A program made the translations under genes and the position numbers. From positions 2,728,001-2,792,000 of the forward strand of contig NC_134830.1 of assembly GCF_004210375.1 (NCBI RefSeq): DNA of 64,000 bases, in the 5' to 3' direction. Positions 25,371-36,258 of the stretch are shown here, in pieces. Below the pieces are notes generated by a model. That model was not told the origin of the DNA. It worked only from the letters and a program-made list of their open reading frames with translations, and did not search any database. How positions within the stretch are numbered: position 1 is the stretch's first letter; each line of letters opens with the position of its first letter. The DNA comes from Tachypleus tridentatus (Eukaryota > Arthropoda > Merostomata > Xiphosura > Limulidae).

Positions 25371-28300
25371 GTTTAAACCTCTGAACCAGTTTCTCAACCA
25401 ACGGCCCATCACAATGCGGGGATTTAAAATAACTGACAAGATGTATTCCTACTCAGTAAAGATTTTAGTTACCCACGACAGTTTAGAGGGAGAAATGGTG
25501 GGGTTCGTGGTATCTGAGAGGTTGAGATGCACTGGTCTGAAGTTAATATCGAATATGGAAGTGTTAAACTCGAGTCAGAGCCACCCCAACCAGAAGATAT
25601 TAATAGTGAAGCAGTACGTTCATTTCACACGTTGTCTAAATATCATTTCAACACCAAATATTTGAACATGTTCATTCAGTAACTTGTTTTACCGTCCGAG
25701 GTTAACAAGGAGATTGCTGATGTCCGCAGTTACAGTACCGCCCAAGTTTCTCTTTAAATACAACACACTGCCTAGTTAAATTTTAATTATTTTAACATAG
25801 CTTATAGTAATGTTGCTTATAATTAGAGTTAGGCTTAGCATTGCAAGTAAAACAATAGTCTTATATACTGTTTGACGTCGGTAACATTTATATCGACGAG
25901 GTGAAAATAACTGCGAGAGCATATAACATTTGACATGGCAAACACCACCAAGTAGGCCTACCTGAAGTAGGATATTTCATATGCCATAATATACCAGCTG
26001 TTTCACAAATTATACACGAAGAAAAACTCAAGACGCCATACGCCAATATTACCAGCTACTTTACCACTCATACAACACTACATCCGCTAATAAAACACCT
26101 TAATATTATTTTCCACCCATTTTTCAATGTTAACTGTCGCTACACCCCTTTCCTCTCTATTTTAAGCAGTCATAGTATAGCGATTCTCTGGACAAGAATA
26201 AATGACGCAGTGAGATGTGTGAATACTATATAGGTATCTCACTTTTTCGTTTAAAACAAATATCAGAGCACAATTCAAAATTAAACAAATAAATAAACAT
26301 ACGTATCAAGCGAACAATTCGTAATTAAAGAAAAACTACTGACAGCCAATGGAAAACTTCAATGTATGTTCCTAATATGGAGATCAAATTCGACGTTTAA
26401 CACAAGTGTACGCTGCTACAAGCAGTTACGATGAGATATTTGTTAACATCCAATAAACCTCTCATTTGTACGATATTTTAAATCTATACTATCGTGTTTC
26501 CGATGAGGAGGCGTGGCTTTTCTCGAAAGCTTTGGAAAAGACTGACGTGATACAAACAGTGAGTTAGACAAAAGTAGATAACCGATTCAGCTTTAACAAA
26601 TAAATGTTGAATCTGAATTATCGAGATATTTAAATGACTGAAATTTGAATTTAACTCAGTTGAGTTTTCAAAACTGTGCTTGCGACAGACAATCCACGTG
26701 AAATACCGGAATAGGAAGTCAGTTGTACTAGTGTATAGTGTCAAGTTAGGCCTGACGGTGAATATTCACTTATTAAGCTAATTTGTAGAACTTAAGTTAC
26801 AACTTACAAGTTTCGATAACATTAAGTGAACGTTACTCTTTTTAACGAATAATTAAAAATAATTGCACCCTACGATTCAAACCGTTACAGTAATTATTTC
26901 AGAACCTTATTCTCACTGTGACATGCCAGTCCCCAGATAAAAACAAACTGTACTTAATAAACACTGAATTATATTTGACATTTATAAGGTTTAGTTCTAA
27001 CAGCCCCGTATAAAACTTTCCCTTGATTTATACCCAGTCCTAATTATATTATTCCAAAATGTTACCTTTACAGTAAGCCCAAGAAACATTAATACAGGAA
27101 GTGAAAGAAGAATACGTTATGATAGGTTTAGTTATTTGCAAATACGATAAAATACAAGTCTACATTCAGCTACACGGAAAACTTCAGGGAAAGCATAACT
27201 AATTTGAGACTTTATTACAGCCCCACCTACACAATTTATACTAAATGTTTTGCGGTTGAACATTTAACAGTTTACCGGTAGTAACTGTTTACAAGCATGA
27301 CAGAAAGAGAATGTATCAAATTAAAACAACAGTTTTTTTGGTTTGTTTAAATATAACATACCGGAAGATATGCTCTAAATCTAGTAGGAATAAACATACC
27401 ATACAGAAATAGCTGTTCTGGTTACTGTCGCTTAGACCTCAACTTTCAACTTGCTGATACGTCTACAGAAATGTTTGGTTATTGTTGTCAGATCACAAAA
27501 AGACTGTACAGGCATGTTAGGGTATGTGATACGTGTTGCCACGGTGATGATGTTGCAGACACGTGCATCACACACCGGCCGATAACAAAGTGTACAAAAC
27601 ACCAAGAAAGTGGTAGTAAACAATACGACGTTCACTTTACTGCTAGTGACGTGAGAAACAGAACTGGCGACCTGCCAAGTTCCACTACGACTACGTTCAA
27701 CTTTAGGCCTGCGAATAATTATTCCTTCAGCGCCTCCTCCCGTGAACAAAAAGAAGAAAGAATAGGCCTCGTTGTAAGTTACACGTGTACACGTATCATG
27801 GGGGCGTTACAGTGTAGGAGACGGTGTCATATCTAAGTTTCTTCCACACCCATATGGAAACACGCTAGAAACTAATTCGTTATTTAAATACTTTCTAATA
27901 CTTTGATTTAAGCCAAAAACTATACTTTTGTAACAAAACACAAAATGAAGATATTTGTAATCATATCAGAAAACGGAAAGGATAGAAAATTTTAAAAACA
28001 ATTCATTCTCCCGCCCCTAGCTCTATTATTCTAACGAAACATAATGAATTTGCTTGATGACAAACAGAAAGTACATCCGCTATTGCACAAGTCAGAAACA
28101 TGTTCATCATAAACACAGGTTTACTATTCAAAATAACATAACATCCGTTATGTGTTAAATACGTAAAAATTTAGTAATTGTGTTTTAGGTGTTACTTTGT
28201 AATATGTTCTTGTGAAATAAGTAACTTAGGATATCATACAAACACAAATAATCATTTTGGAAACATTTACTGTTGTATTAGTGTATGAAAAAATATGTTA

Positions 28301-29107
28301 TCGCATTTCTTCTCACGTTACTTTAATATAATTGTCCAGTTGGCAAAGTAGATTCAAACAATTTATTTTACATCGTAAGAGATCCCACATCTAATAACGT
28401 ATCAACACTTACAGAATACCCTGAGAAAATAATACATTTTAATAAAAGTTAACTTTGTTCGTACCCGAAATAAATGAAAATGATGTGACCTTCCCCCCCT
28501 GCGTTCGAGAGTATTATTTTCGCTTCACGTTTATTTCCGGGTGTTGGAAATTTACTCTAATAAAAGTAGGATCCATTGGAACTAGGTTTTAACGTTTATT
28601 TATTATTAGGACCTCATGCTAGAGTCCACTTTCTAGAAGTTAACATACGACATTGAGTTTAATAAACTTGAAAAATTAAAAGTTTTACTTTCCGATAACG
28701 TTCGGGGTATCAATGTATGAGTAACAAATACACTAACTATAGCGGGTCTTATTACCAGTCCACGAACGTAAATATGTTTTACTGTGTAGAAACAGTGCTA
28801 CAACCATCTGCCTAACCATGGCCTGATACTTGGATCAAATTCAAACATCCCCTATGTGTTTATAACGACAACTATAAAATGAAAATTGAACTATTTAATA
28901 AATATCAACATCGTTGTAAAAAGAGGTTTTATTGTACCCATAATACACATCAGATTTTTATACTATTAAATTATTTCGTAACTTTATTACTTCATCTAAA
29001 ATATTATTTGAATATAATGACCGTCGAAATTAGCAACATCGGTTTTGATTTGGTTGTTCTCAATTACAAGGGGTTGTGTGTATCCCTACTTGCCACTGGT
29101 AGGAAAG
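25371..29107. other. unique DNA, no gene supported
   Basis: The longest stretch without a recognised repeat. At 27432-27836 both strands are open (121 aa plus, 105 aa minus) and the sequence is richer in CpG and GC than its surroundings, with CACGTG-like and TGACGT-like words. I do not recognise either translation. It may be a regulatory segment or a fragment of a host exon. Confidence 0.4.
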
Positions 29108-29118
29108 CCAAATGTTTA

Positions 29119-29389
29119 TGGCCTGGCATGGCCTAGCGCGTTAAGGCGTGCGCTTCGTAATCTGAGGGTCGCGGGTTCGCGCCGAGTCGCATAAACATGC
29201 TCGCCCTCCCAGCCGTGGGGCGTTATAAAGTGACGGTCAATCCCACTATTCGTTGGTAAAAGAGTAGCCCAAGAGTTGGCGGTGGGTGGTGATGACTAGC
29301 TGCCTTCCCTCTAGTCTTACACTGCTAAATTAGGGACGGCTAGCACAGATAGCCCTCGAGTAGCTTTGTGCGAAATTCCAAAAACCAAA
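29119..29389 (+). mobile_element. tRNA-SINE family 1, full length with perfect 11-bp TSD
   Basis: Best reference copy. It starts TGGCCTGGCATGGCCTAGCG (A-box region). The anticodon-loop region TTCGTAATCTGAGGGTCG follows, then B-box GGGTTCGCGCC, a body through CCCACTATTCGTTGGTAAA and TGACTAGCTGCCTTCCC, and the tail CACAGATAGCCCTCGAGTAG, CTTTGTGCGAAATTCC plus an A-rich end. The flanking TSD is CCAAATGTTTA at 29108-29118 and 29390-29400. The triplet at the anticodon position is CGT in a CTCGTAA-type loop, so the head may derive from tRNA-Thr; that assignment is an inference. Confidence 0.97.
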
Positions 29390-29584
29390 CCAAATGTTTA
29401 GCAACTTAACCCTGCAGAGTCAGAGCTAAGCTGCTGAGAGACAAAACAGACATTCGTTTAATTTGGAAATATCTTTAAAACAGTCAAAAATAATTGTTAC
29501 CTTAAATTAATTTTTTATATTAGTTAAAACAAAACTCAACCAAAAATATGCCAGGTTACGAGTAAAGTACCTTAAATATAATAC

Positions 29585-29673
29585 AATCTGTGTTATATGA
29601 CGGCCCCGCCAATAGCTCAGTGGTAAGTTAATCTGTGTTATATGACGGCCCCTTCAATGGCTCAGTGGTAAGT
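29585..29673 (+). mobile_element. two tandem tRNA-SINE family 2 head fragments
   Basis: AATCTGTGTTATATGACGGC followed by a tRNA-like A-box end (AATAGCTCAGTGGTAAGT, then CAATGGCTCAGTGGTAAGT) occurs twice with a 45-bp period. Only the first part of a tRNA-like head is present, so this is a truncated SINE start that was then duplicated together with its flank. Confidence 0.6.
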
Positions 29674-30061
29674 CACAAGGTTACATAATAAGATTTTCCT
29701 TTCTCATAGAAAAAAAAAAATGAAAATGTGACGTAAAGACCCGATCTATTCTTTGACAGGCTGGACCCTCGGTTGCGAACCGCAGTTTTGTTTATCCTAA
29801 TTATTCAAGACAAGCCTAAACAAAGTCACCATTGCTATTACATAGGTTATTCAGGATGTTAGCAAAATACCTAGGTTAAAAAATCAGTTTATCAAAAGAT
29901 ATGATACGCCATAACCCTAACGCTTACTGAAGAGCTCAGTTTATAAGGTTTCGTGTCTCTGTAGAACGTAAGATGTGCACTGACTTATGAATAGGACTCC
30001 AAAATTAGAACTCGGGATACATCTATCACTCTCAAGTTCCGTTTGTTAAACCTCGAATATA

Positions 30062-30185
30062 AAAAGGTAAATAAAAATATATAAGAAAGAAAGGTGTGGG
30101 TGCTACAAGCCCACAACGTTCCTCAGGTGTGTCAACTTTTACTGCCTACAGTTATGGGAAGATGACAATTTCCTTGCGAATAATG
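30062..30185 (+). repeat. dispersed repeat (copy also at 40.6 kb)
   Basis: GTGTGGGTGCT..AGCCCACAACG, ACTGCCTACAGTTATGGG and a following A-rich stretch match, in order, the segment at about 40,612-40,710 (ATGTGGGTGCT.AGCCCACAGC, ACTGTCTGCAGACAGTTGTGGG). The family is unidentified. Confidence 0.55.
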
Positions 30186-30216
30186 TAAAAGAAACGAGAT
30201 AATTTTAAGTAAGAAA

Positions 30217-30474
30217 GGCCTGTCATGGCCAGGTGGGTTAAAGCGTTCGATTCGTAATCTGAGAGTCACGGGTTCGAATCCTCATCGCACCAAATATGTT
30301 CGTCCTTTCAGCCGTGGGGGCATTATTATGTGACGGTGAATCCCACTATTCGTTAGTAAAAGAGTAGCTCAAAAGTTGGTGGTGGGTGGTGATGACTAGC
30401 TGCCTTCCCTCTAGACTTACAATGCTAAATTAGGGATGGCTAGCGCGGATAGCCCTAACAAACAAACAAACAAA
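30217..30474 (+). mobile_element. tRNA-SINE family 1 with shortened tail and TSD
   Basis: Good A-box (TGGCCAGGTGGGTTAAAG) and a perfect-looking B-box GGGTTCGAATCC. The copy ends after GATAGCCCTAACAAACAAAC, lacking the usual CTCGAGTAGCTTTGTGCG tail. TSD: AAGTAAGAAA (30207-30216) and AAGTACGAAA (30475-30484). Confidence 0.95.
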
Positions 30475-30484
30475 AAGTACGAAA

Positions 30485-31257
30485 ACATCAGCTCCTGGAA
30501 CTGATTTCAGAACGCCCCCTATGACAATGAGAACTCATATTAATAGGATAATACTAGTAACACAATATAGGAATCAAACTAAACTCACAGTCACCTGAAC
30601 CTGTATACCACCCACAGAATCTACTGTAACTAGACTGTTTCACGTTTGATAAGAGTGTTCACATACATGCGTGCTAACGATGTTAATACACGTTAGAAAT
30701 TAGTGCAAGATATTTATTATTTAAATAATATTATATAAAATTAGATTTTAAATATTAATCAGTAATCTTAAGTGTAGTATGTTTAGTTCGTATTTTTATA
30801 TTTATGCAACATACCTATCTATTTATGTATTTTTTATTTTTTATATTTATGTAATATACCTATCTATTTATGTATTTATAAATTTGATGCAAAGTATTTC
30901 ACTGATTCTTACTGTTCGTTTATCAGACATATTAACTATCATATCAATATTTCGACACGAACAGTAAAATATTGTTATTTGTTACAGGAGTTTTGAATTT
31001 ATAATTACCGTTATAACAGACTGTATCGTGAAACAATCTGATTTTATCACAACTTATCAGATTAATATAATTAAAGTTATTCAATTTCCAGATCTTAATA
31101 ATGTGGTTGTACCATAGATATTGAATTACTAATAATTTCTAATTACACTAACTATCTGGTGTAGTTTTTATTTTTTAGGACTAGGAACTGTCGTGTACAT
31201 CTGAGGAAGCCAGTTATGAAAATCCACAATTTGTATGTTTGAGACTATCATAATTGA
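30485..31257. other. AT-rich spacer with small direct repeat
   Basis: CATACCTATCTATTTATGTA-like segments at about 30,785-30,880 form a two-copy direct repeat. Nothing else seen. Confidence 0.5.
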
Positions 31258-32186
31258 AGCAGAGACAACATAGAAAAGTTTAGACTGTTGGAAATTGTAG
31301 CAGGACTTCATGAGGATATTAAACCTTTACATGTAAGGAACACGTCAGTTAACAAGTAGTTACAGAGTACTAATATAGTAAAAACTGGTGTATTTAGTTA
31401 TAACGGTCACATTCTGTTGAGCAACAAGTTAACTCTTGGTTGCTGCAGATGAGGAAGGAAAATAAGATGGTCAGAGACAGATATGGATGATAAGGATTCA
31501 CTAATAAAGTATGTAGATAGTGAGAAAAAGACTGATATTATGTTACCAAGGAACACAGGTGGATATAACTGACAGAGCAGGAGGTATAACAAAGGGGGCT
31601 AACAGAGATGCAGTTTGTGTGGCGCATATTGGGGATAATGATGTAGATAAAGGAAGGTCACAGAAACTGATTAATAAATATAAAGGGTTAATAAAGGTAT
31701 TTAAAATGAAAAACTATAACTTAATTTTAATCAGGAATACTATCCAGAATTAACTATAGAGATTAAGTGGTAAGTAGGTCACTAGGACTAAATGTTAGGC
31801 TTATGTTAGTACATAAGGATGAACAGATAAGCTGGATGTACTTGTGTGATCGGGTCACAGAAAGAAAGGAGCTTTTCTAGAGTGGATGATTTATATTTAA
31901 ATATACTTGTCTGCTAAGGTTATTAACTTAACTATCTGGGAAGTGTTAAACTAGAACTATATGGTGGTGAGGGCCAAGGAAAACTAAATGAAAATTAATA
32001 AGAGAGAGAAACCTTTAGTACAGAGGTAGTTATAAGTATGGGCTTAATTGCTACTGTTGTTAGAAGTATAAAATATAAAATGGAACTTTAGAACACTGGT
32101 AGGGATTAGATATAATGGGAATAACTGAATTATGGTTAAACATAGATGATTTTGATGACAGAAGTTTATTTGAAGTGCATACTTAG
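31258..32186 (+). pseudogene. CR1/L2-like LINE remnant: SGNH-like ORF1 and endonuclease start
   Basis: Three-frame reading recovers pieces that fit a CR1-group LINE. GDSL/SGNH-esterase-type fragments come first: LIKYVDSEKK at about 31,500, DITDRAGGITKG (31,568), HIGDNDVDKGRSQKLINKYK (about 31,630-31,690), then LGLNVRLMLVHKDEQISWMY and CDRVTERKELF (about 31,783-31,879). Downstream is the start of an APE endonuclease: FRTLVGI then DIMGITELWLNIDDFDDRS (about 32,110-32,165). HIGDND corresponds to the usual H-x-G-T-N/D block of these ORF1 domains. Several stops and frameshifts make it inactive. It ends where the minus-strand LINE 3' end begins, with no RT visible. The SGNH ORF1 assignment rests on remembered family patterns. 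Confidence 0.65.
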
Positions 32187-32288
32187 TTGGTTTGGGGTTT
32201 TATGGTGCAAAGCAACAAAGCTATCTGTGATAAACATCTGGTAAAAAGTTAAAATTAAAGTAAAATTACTAAAATTCACAAAAGTAAA

Positions 32289-32836
32289 TTAAGGTAAAAC
32301 AAAAGAAAGTTGAATTTTTGAATTAAAAACATAAATAGCGTTAAAGAGATTAATGGCCTTTAAAAAACTAAAAACATTTCTATGAAGGACAGTGTCACCA
32401 TCACTAATAACATTGTCTAATGTTACGGATAGACCATGTTTACAATGGTGCAGTCGTTGAGAGTCGTAACGACGACAAGACAGTAAAATGTGGCTTATTA
32501 TGACCTGAGTGTTACATTGGTGCATCAGTTCCAGGTAAAATAAAACGATAAGTTAAAAAACTATGACCAATGCGTAGTCTAGTTAGAACAACTTCCTAGG
32601 ACGGCCAAAGTACAACAGAGGGTTTTATTTGGAAAAGCTTGTTTTCACGTCGCTCAGTCCAAGTCCATTGCCAACTGTGTCGGCGAGTCCGTTACCGCGA
32701 ACACCAACGTGGACTGGTATCCATAAGAACTAGATAAAGTAGATGTTAAAGAGAGATGGGCCAGTCTGTTTTGAATATCGGCGAGAACAGCGTGCTAATA
32801 TGAAGCAATTCTAGGGCCAGTAGAGAAATAAGCCAG
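32289..32836 (-). pseudogene. LINE copy 1: RNase H end and ORF2 C-terminal tail
   Basis: Continues ORF2 after the stop at 32837. Near 32,750-32,700 the minus strand reads VLADIQNRLAHLSLTSTLSS, the end of an RNase H domain. At 32289-32525 an open frame reads SHILLSCRRYDSQRLHHCKH, then DNVISDGDTVLHRNVFSFLK and AINLFNAI, a tail I associate with spider and horseshoe-crab jockey/I-like ORF2 proteins. In-frame stops separate the two parts, so it is not functional. Confidence 0.75.
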
Positions 32837-33859
32837 TCAGTACATGCAATTTGAGTACTGCTTAGCTTCTATGTGATCCAGGGCAAGAAAAATGGCATAC
32901 AGTTCAGCAGTGAACACAGAAACTGTAGAGAGGATTCTGTATGCAACCACTGGACCACAACAAACCATGGCAGAGCCCACACAGTCATCTGATTTTGAAC
33001 CATCTGTGTAAGTAGGAATGGAAGGATGGTTCGAAAGATGTTCAGGAAATAATAGACAGTATTTCCAATCAGGAGTATCTGCTTTTCTCAGATGACTTAA
33101 AGATAGGTCACATTTGAAGACTGTAAGAACCCAATGTGGGATGGGCTGACCAGTGGATACAGCAATGTTATCCAAAGACAGACCCAATTCATCTAGTTGC
33201 ACCGGGATATAAAGGTCAAAAGGAACAATAGCAGAATGTCTATTCAGAAAAAAAACATGGCTCACCAAGGAAGGAAAATAACCCCAGGGGGGGATGCTGT
33301 GGAATAATTGAAGTTTCGAAGAATACAATGAAGACAGTTGCAAACGGCAGAGGTGCAAATAAGGTTCATGAGACTTTACGTATAAGCTCTGAACTGGAGA
33401 AGTGCAAAACGCTCCGGTGAAGAGCCGAAGTCCTTGATAATGAATGGAGTCCAGCATCTTCAAGGCAGAGATCCTGGCAAAGACATAGACCAGTGACCCA
33501 TACTCTAGTTTTGATCGAATGAGAGCACGATATATCTTTAACATAGAATACTGATCCACTCCCCAAGTGGTGGAAGAGAGGGCACGGAGGATGTTCAGTG
33601 CTCTTGTACACTTGACTCTTAGCTGCTTGATGTGTGGTATATAGGTCAGCTTATGGTCAAAGATGAGCCCCAAGTACTTTCTCTTAGGGACAATGGATAG
33701 CACAACTTTACCGACACGGAGTTCAGGATCGGGGTGAATACCCCGTTGCGGCAAAAGTGCATGCAAATGGTTTTCGGGAGAGAAGTTATAACCGTTTGCT
33801 GTGGTCCACTTCAGTAAACGATTGAGGGCGGTCTGTAGCTGACGCTCAGTATACCTCAT
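32837..33859 (-). pseudogene. LINE copy 1: ORF2 fragment, RT C-terminus plus RNase H
   Basis: Longest real coding remnant, 340 codons. It begins MRYTERQLQTALNRLLKW, a segment that normally lies just after the catalytic YxDD motif of RT, then runs through the RT thumb (KRKYLGLIFDHKLTYIPHIK, SMLKIYRALIRSKLEYGS, YQGLRLFTGAFCTSPVQSLY). An RNase H domain follows with IPTYTDGSKS (Asp286) and SVFTAELYAI (Glu319), two of the expected acidic catalytic residues. RNase H in ORF2 is typical of the I clade and some jockey relatives. The Met start is an accident of the deletion junction, not a true start. The C-terminus stops early (SNCMY), with the remaining RNase H downstream in other frames. It would encode a fragment without polymerase activity. 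Confidence 0.9.
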
Positions 33860-34290
33860 GGTCGACGACTAACACGAGAGGATTATGTTGGTTAAAGTTC
33901 CCCAGGATTAAAAAGGGCAACTGTTCAACGAGATCATCCAGGTCTGATTGATCATATGTCTCTCCAGGAGACAGGTAAAGAGAACAACAGTGATGGTACA
34001 CCCAAGGAAACAAGGATGGCGACGACCTTCAAGGGTGTGTCAAGTGGCAAAGACAGGGTGGGCACATGCTGATCAACCAACAGTGCCACCCCTTTATGCA
34101 CTCATGCATCACACAACTTGTCATTTCCGTACAAAGAAAACTGCCGAAAGGTGACTGTATTGGCAGGTTTCAGGAATGTTTCCTGTAAGGAAAGACATAC
34201 AGAATGGTAGGAAGCAATCAGTGTTTTAATGTCATCCAGATTAGAACGTAAACCTTCTGTTTTCAACCACATTTTTGTCTTTATTTGAGG
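33860..34290 (-). pseudogene. LINE copy 1: APE endonuclease remnant
   Basis: Fragments in shifting frames read GLRSNLDDIKTLIAS, VCLSLQETFLKPANTVTFRQ, SLYLSPGETYDQSDLDDLVE and QLPFLILGNFNQHNPL. These match the order of an APE-type endonuclease: the LQET block carries the catalytic Glu and GNFN corresponds to the GDFN block. Several stops and frameshifts are present. It joins directly to the RT C-terminal fragment near 33,860, so the end of the endonuclease and the RT fingers and palm are deleted. Confidence 0.82.
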
Positions 34291-34366
34291 GAGGTCTGTC
34301 GACCTCCACGTATCCTACCCTGGGTTAAAAGTGCAGGTCTGTATTGTTGGAAGAGGATTCCAGTGA

Positions 34367-35483
34367 CTAAGGACGTGAACAAATGATTGTTTTGCATCTT
34401 GGGGTGAGAGAGGAAGATGTATACGAAGAAATACCTGAACCTGGAATCAAAGGATGTGGATCTTGGGATTTGGTGGAATGTATATAAGAGACAAATATAG
34501 GTGTTGAAGTTGATTCATCAACTTTCTTAACCATGGAGGTTAAAATACTTTTCATATGGTTTGAGAACGATTCTTTTGGAGGCACAGAGAGATCTGTCTG
34601 CACTCTCACTGTAGTAGTAAAACAAAGTGCAGCAGCATGCGTCTGAGATGAGGTGGTGGACAGCAACATTCGAGCCTCAGGATAGGTAATGTTTTGGATC
34701 GTTTACAAACGCTGCATCTCTTTTTCTTCCGACCACTTAGGGCAAGAACGAAAGTAGGACGGATGTGAAATGTTGCAATTAACGCAGTGAGGGTTTGCTT
34801 CATACTGATGCATATCATGGTCTTTGCCACCGCAACGAGCACACGTCAAGGAACCACAACATGATGTGTTCGAGTGACCAAATCGCTGACATTCAAAACA
34901 TCTGAGAGGGTTTGGGATATATGGCCGTATCTAGCAATTAAGATAATTTGCCTTGATGATGGCAGGTGGATGTGGTGATGTAAATATTGAAATAATGACA
35001 TTGGTCGGCATCATAATTCCATTTTTGTTAGTGAATACAAGTCTTACTGCAGAAACTCCTTGGGTAGAGAAACTAGCGAGGATCTCCGACTCTGGGATGT
35101 TCTTCAAATCCCTCTCAACAATACCTCCTCGTGATGAACTTAGAGTAAGATGTAAGGTGTAACCTCAATAGGTATATCCCCAATTGCCTTTAAATGCAAG
35201 AGGAGTTTACTGTGTTAGGAGTTAATGTTTCCACCAATATGTCATCAGGACGTAGCTTTTTGACTGACTTAGGAGAGACGGCAAGTCATTCTAGTTCCTT
35301 CTGAATAAAAACGGGAAACATTTGCCCTAAAGGTTTGTCTGAAAGAGAATACAATGTAAGAAATTGAAGTAAAACAGGTGGTATAGATGGTGAGGATTAC
35401 TGCTCAGAATATTCAAGACGTGGTCGTTTACCTACGGACTGAGTTTTCAATATTTTATTTAAGTTTTTATTTGTGGGATTCAT
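34367..35483 (-). pseudogene. LINE copy 1: ORF1 (gag-like, CCHC zinc knuckles)
   Basis: Start chosen at ATG 35483-35481 (MNPTNKNLNKILKTQSVGKR), 20 bp after the last monomer. Further on are SLSDKPLGQMFPVFIQKELE, SSSRGGIVERDLKNIPESEI and GVSAVRLVFTNKNGIMMPTN. Three Cys/His clusters follow (CFECQRFGHSNTSC, CARCGGKDHD, CVNCNISHPSYFRSC), near 34,900-34,735. The end reads PRCKTIICSRP then TAG. Early TAA and TGA stops and a TAA after EMQRL (about 34,696) show it is dead. ORF1 of this group binds nucleic acid and packages the element RNA; that role is known for the family, not shown here. Confidence 0.85.
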
Positions 35484-35503
35484 GATAAAGAAAAAGTTTC
35501 GGT

Positions 35504-36258
35504 GACCCCACCCAACATGAAGCCCCACGAGGGGATGCACTACAGTGGGACATTGCAACAACGCCATGGCTTTGTGAGCACTATACCCAAACACCAGCAT
35601 AAGATACAATGTCCACAACAACCACTGAGAACACCTAACACTGGTACTTGGTTGACCCCACCCAACATGGAGCCCCACGAGGGAACGCACTACAGTGGGA
35701 CATTGCAACAACGCCATGGTTTTGTGAGCACTATACCCAAACACCAGCATAAGATACAATGTCCACAACAACCACTGAGAACACCTAACACTGGTACTTG
35801 GTTGACCCCACCCAACATGGAGCCCTACGAGGGGACGCGCTACAGTGGGACATTGCAACAACGCCATGGTTTTGTGAGCACTATACCCAAACACCAGCAT
35901 AAGATACAATGTCCACAACAACCACTGAGAACACCTAACACTGGTACTTGGTTGACCCACCCAACATGGAGCCCCACCAGGGGACACTACAGTGCCAAAC
36001 AAGGACATTGCAACAACGCCATGGTTTTGTGAGCACTATACCCAAACACCAGCATAAGATACAATGTCCACAACAACCACTGAGAACACCTAACACTGGT
36101 ACTTGGTTGACCCCACCCAACATGGAGCCCCAAGAGGGGACGCACTACAGTGGAACATTGTAACAACGCCATGGTTTTGTGAGCATTATACCCAAACACC
36201 AGCATAAGATACAATGTCCACAACAACCACTGAGAACACCTAACACTGGTACTTGGTT
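35504..36258 (-). promoter_or_regulatory. LINE copy 1: five tandem 150-bp 5'-UTR monomers
   Basis: GACCCCACCCAACATG recurs (allowing small changes) at 35504, 35654, 35804, 35954 and 36109, giving four 150-bp units and one 155-bp unit. Copies are about 95% alike by eye. The array ends 20 bp before the ORF1 start codon (minus strand). A single diverged monomer sits at the same place in front of ORF1 in LINE copy 2 (52552-52700), which shows that the repeat belongs to the element. A promoter role is inferred by analogy with the monomers of mouse L1. Open frames of 176-203 aa over it are artefacts. Confidence 0.8.

Larger units (their letters stand above)
32187..36258 (-). mobile_element. jockey/I-like LINE, copy 1 (dead, internally deleted)
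   Basis: Minus-strand non-LTR retrotransposon. Reading 5' to 3' on the minus strand: five 150-bp 5'-UTR monomers (36258-35504), ORF1 with zinc knuckles (35483-34367), remnant APE endonuclease (about 34290-33862), the C-terminal part of RT plus RNase H (33859-32837), a decayed RNase H and ORF2 tail (to 32289), an AT-rich 3' UTR, and a 3' end with CACAGATAGCTTTG, GCTTTGCACCATAAAACCCC (about 32236-32187). The core RT motifs are missing, so it cannot be autonomous. No clear TSD found: the right side abuts the CR1-like remnant. The same element occurs on the plus strand at 52.55-56.01 kb. Confidence 0.88.

Noticed and set aside
29119-29200. Functional tRNA gene in SINE heads
   Set aside because: A and B boxes are present but the anticodon stem has mismatches and no acceptor stem closes; the head continues into the SINE body and has TSDs.
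35397-36226. 203-aa and 176-aa frames over the 150-bp monomers
   Set aside because: Repeat translation on both strands in LINE 5'-UTR DNA; only the short end MNPTNKNLNK at 35483 is a real ORF1 start.
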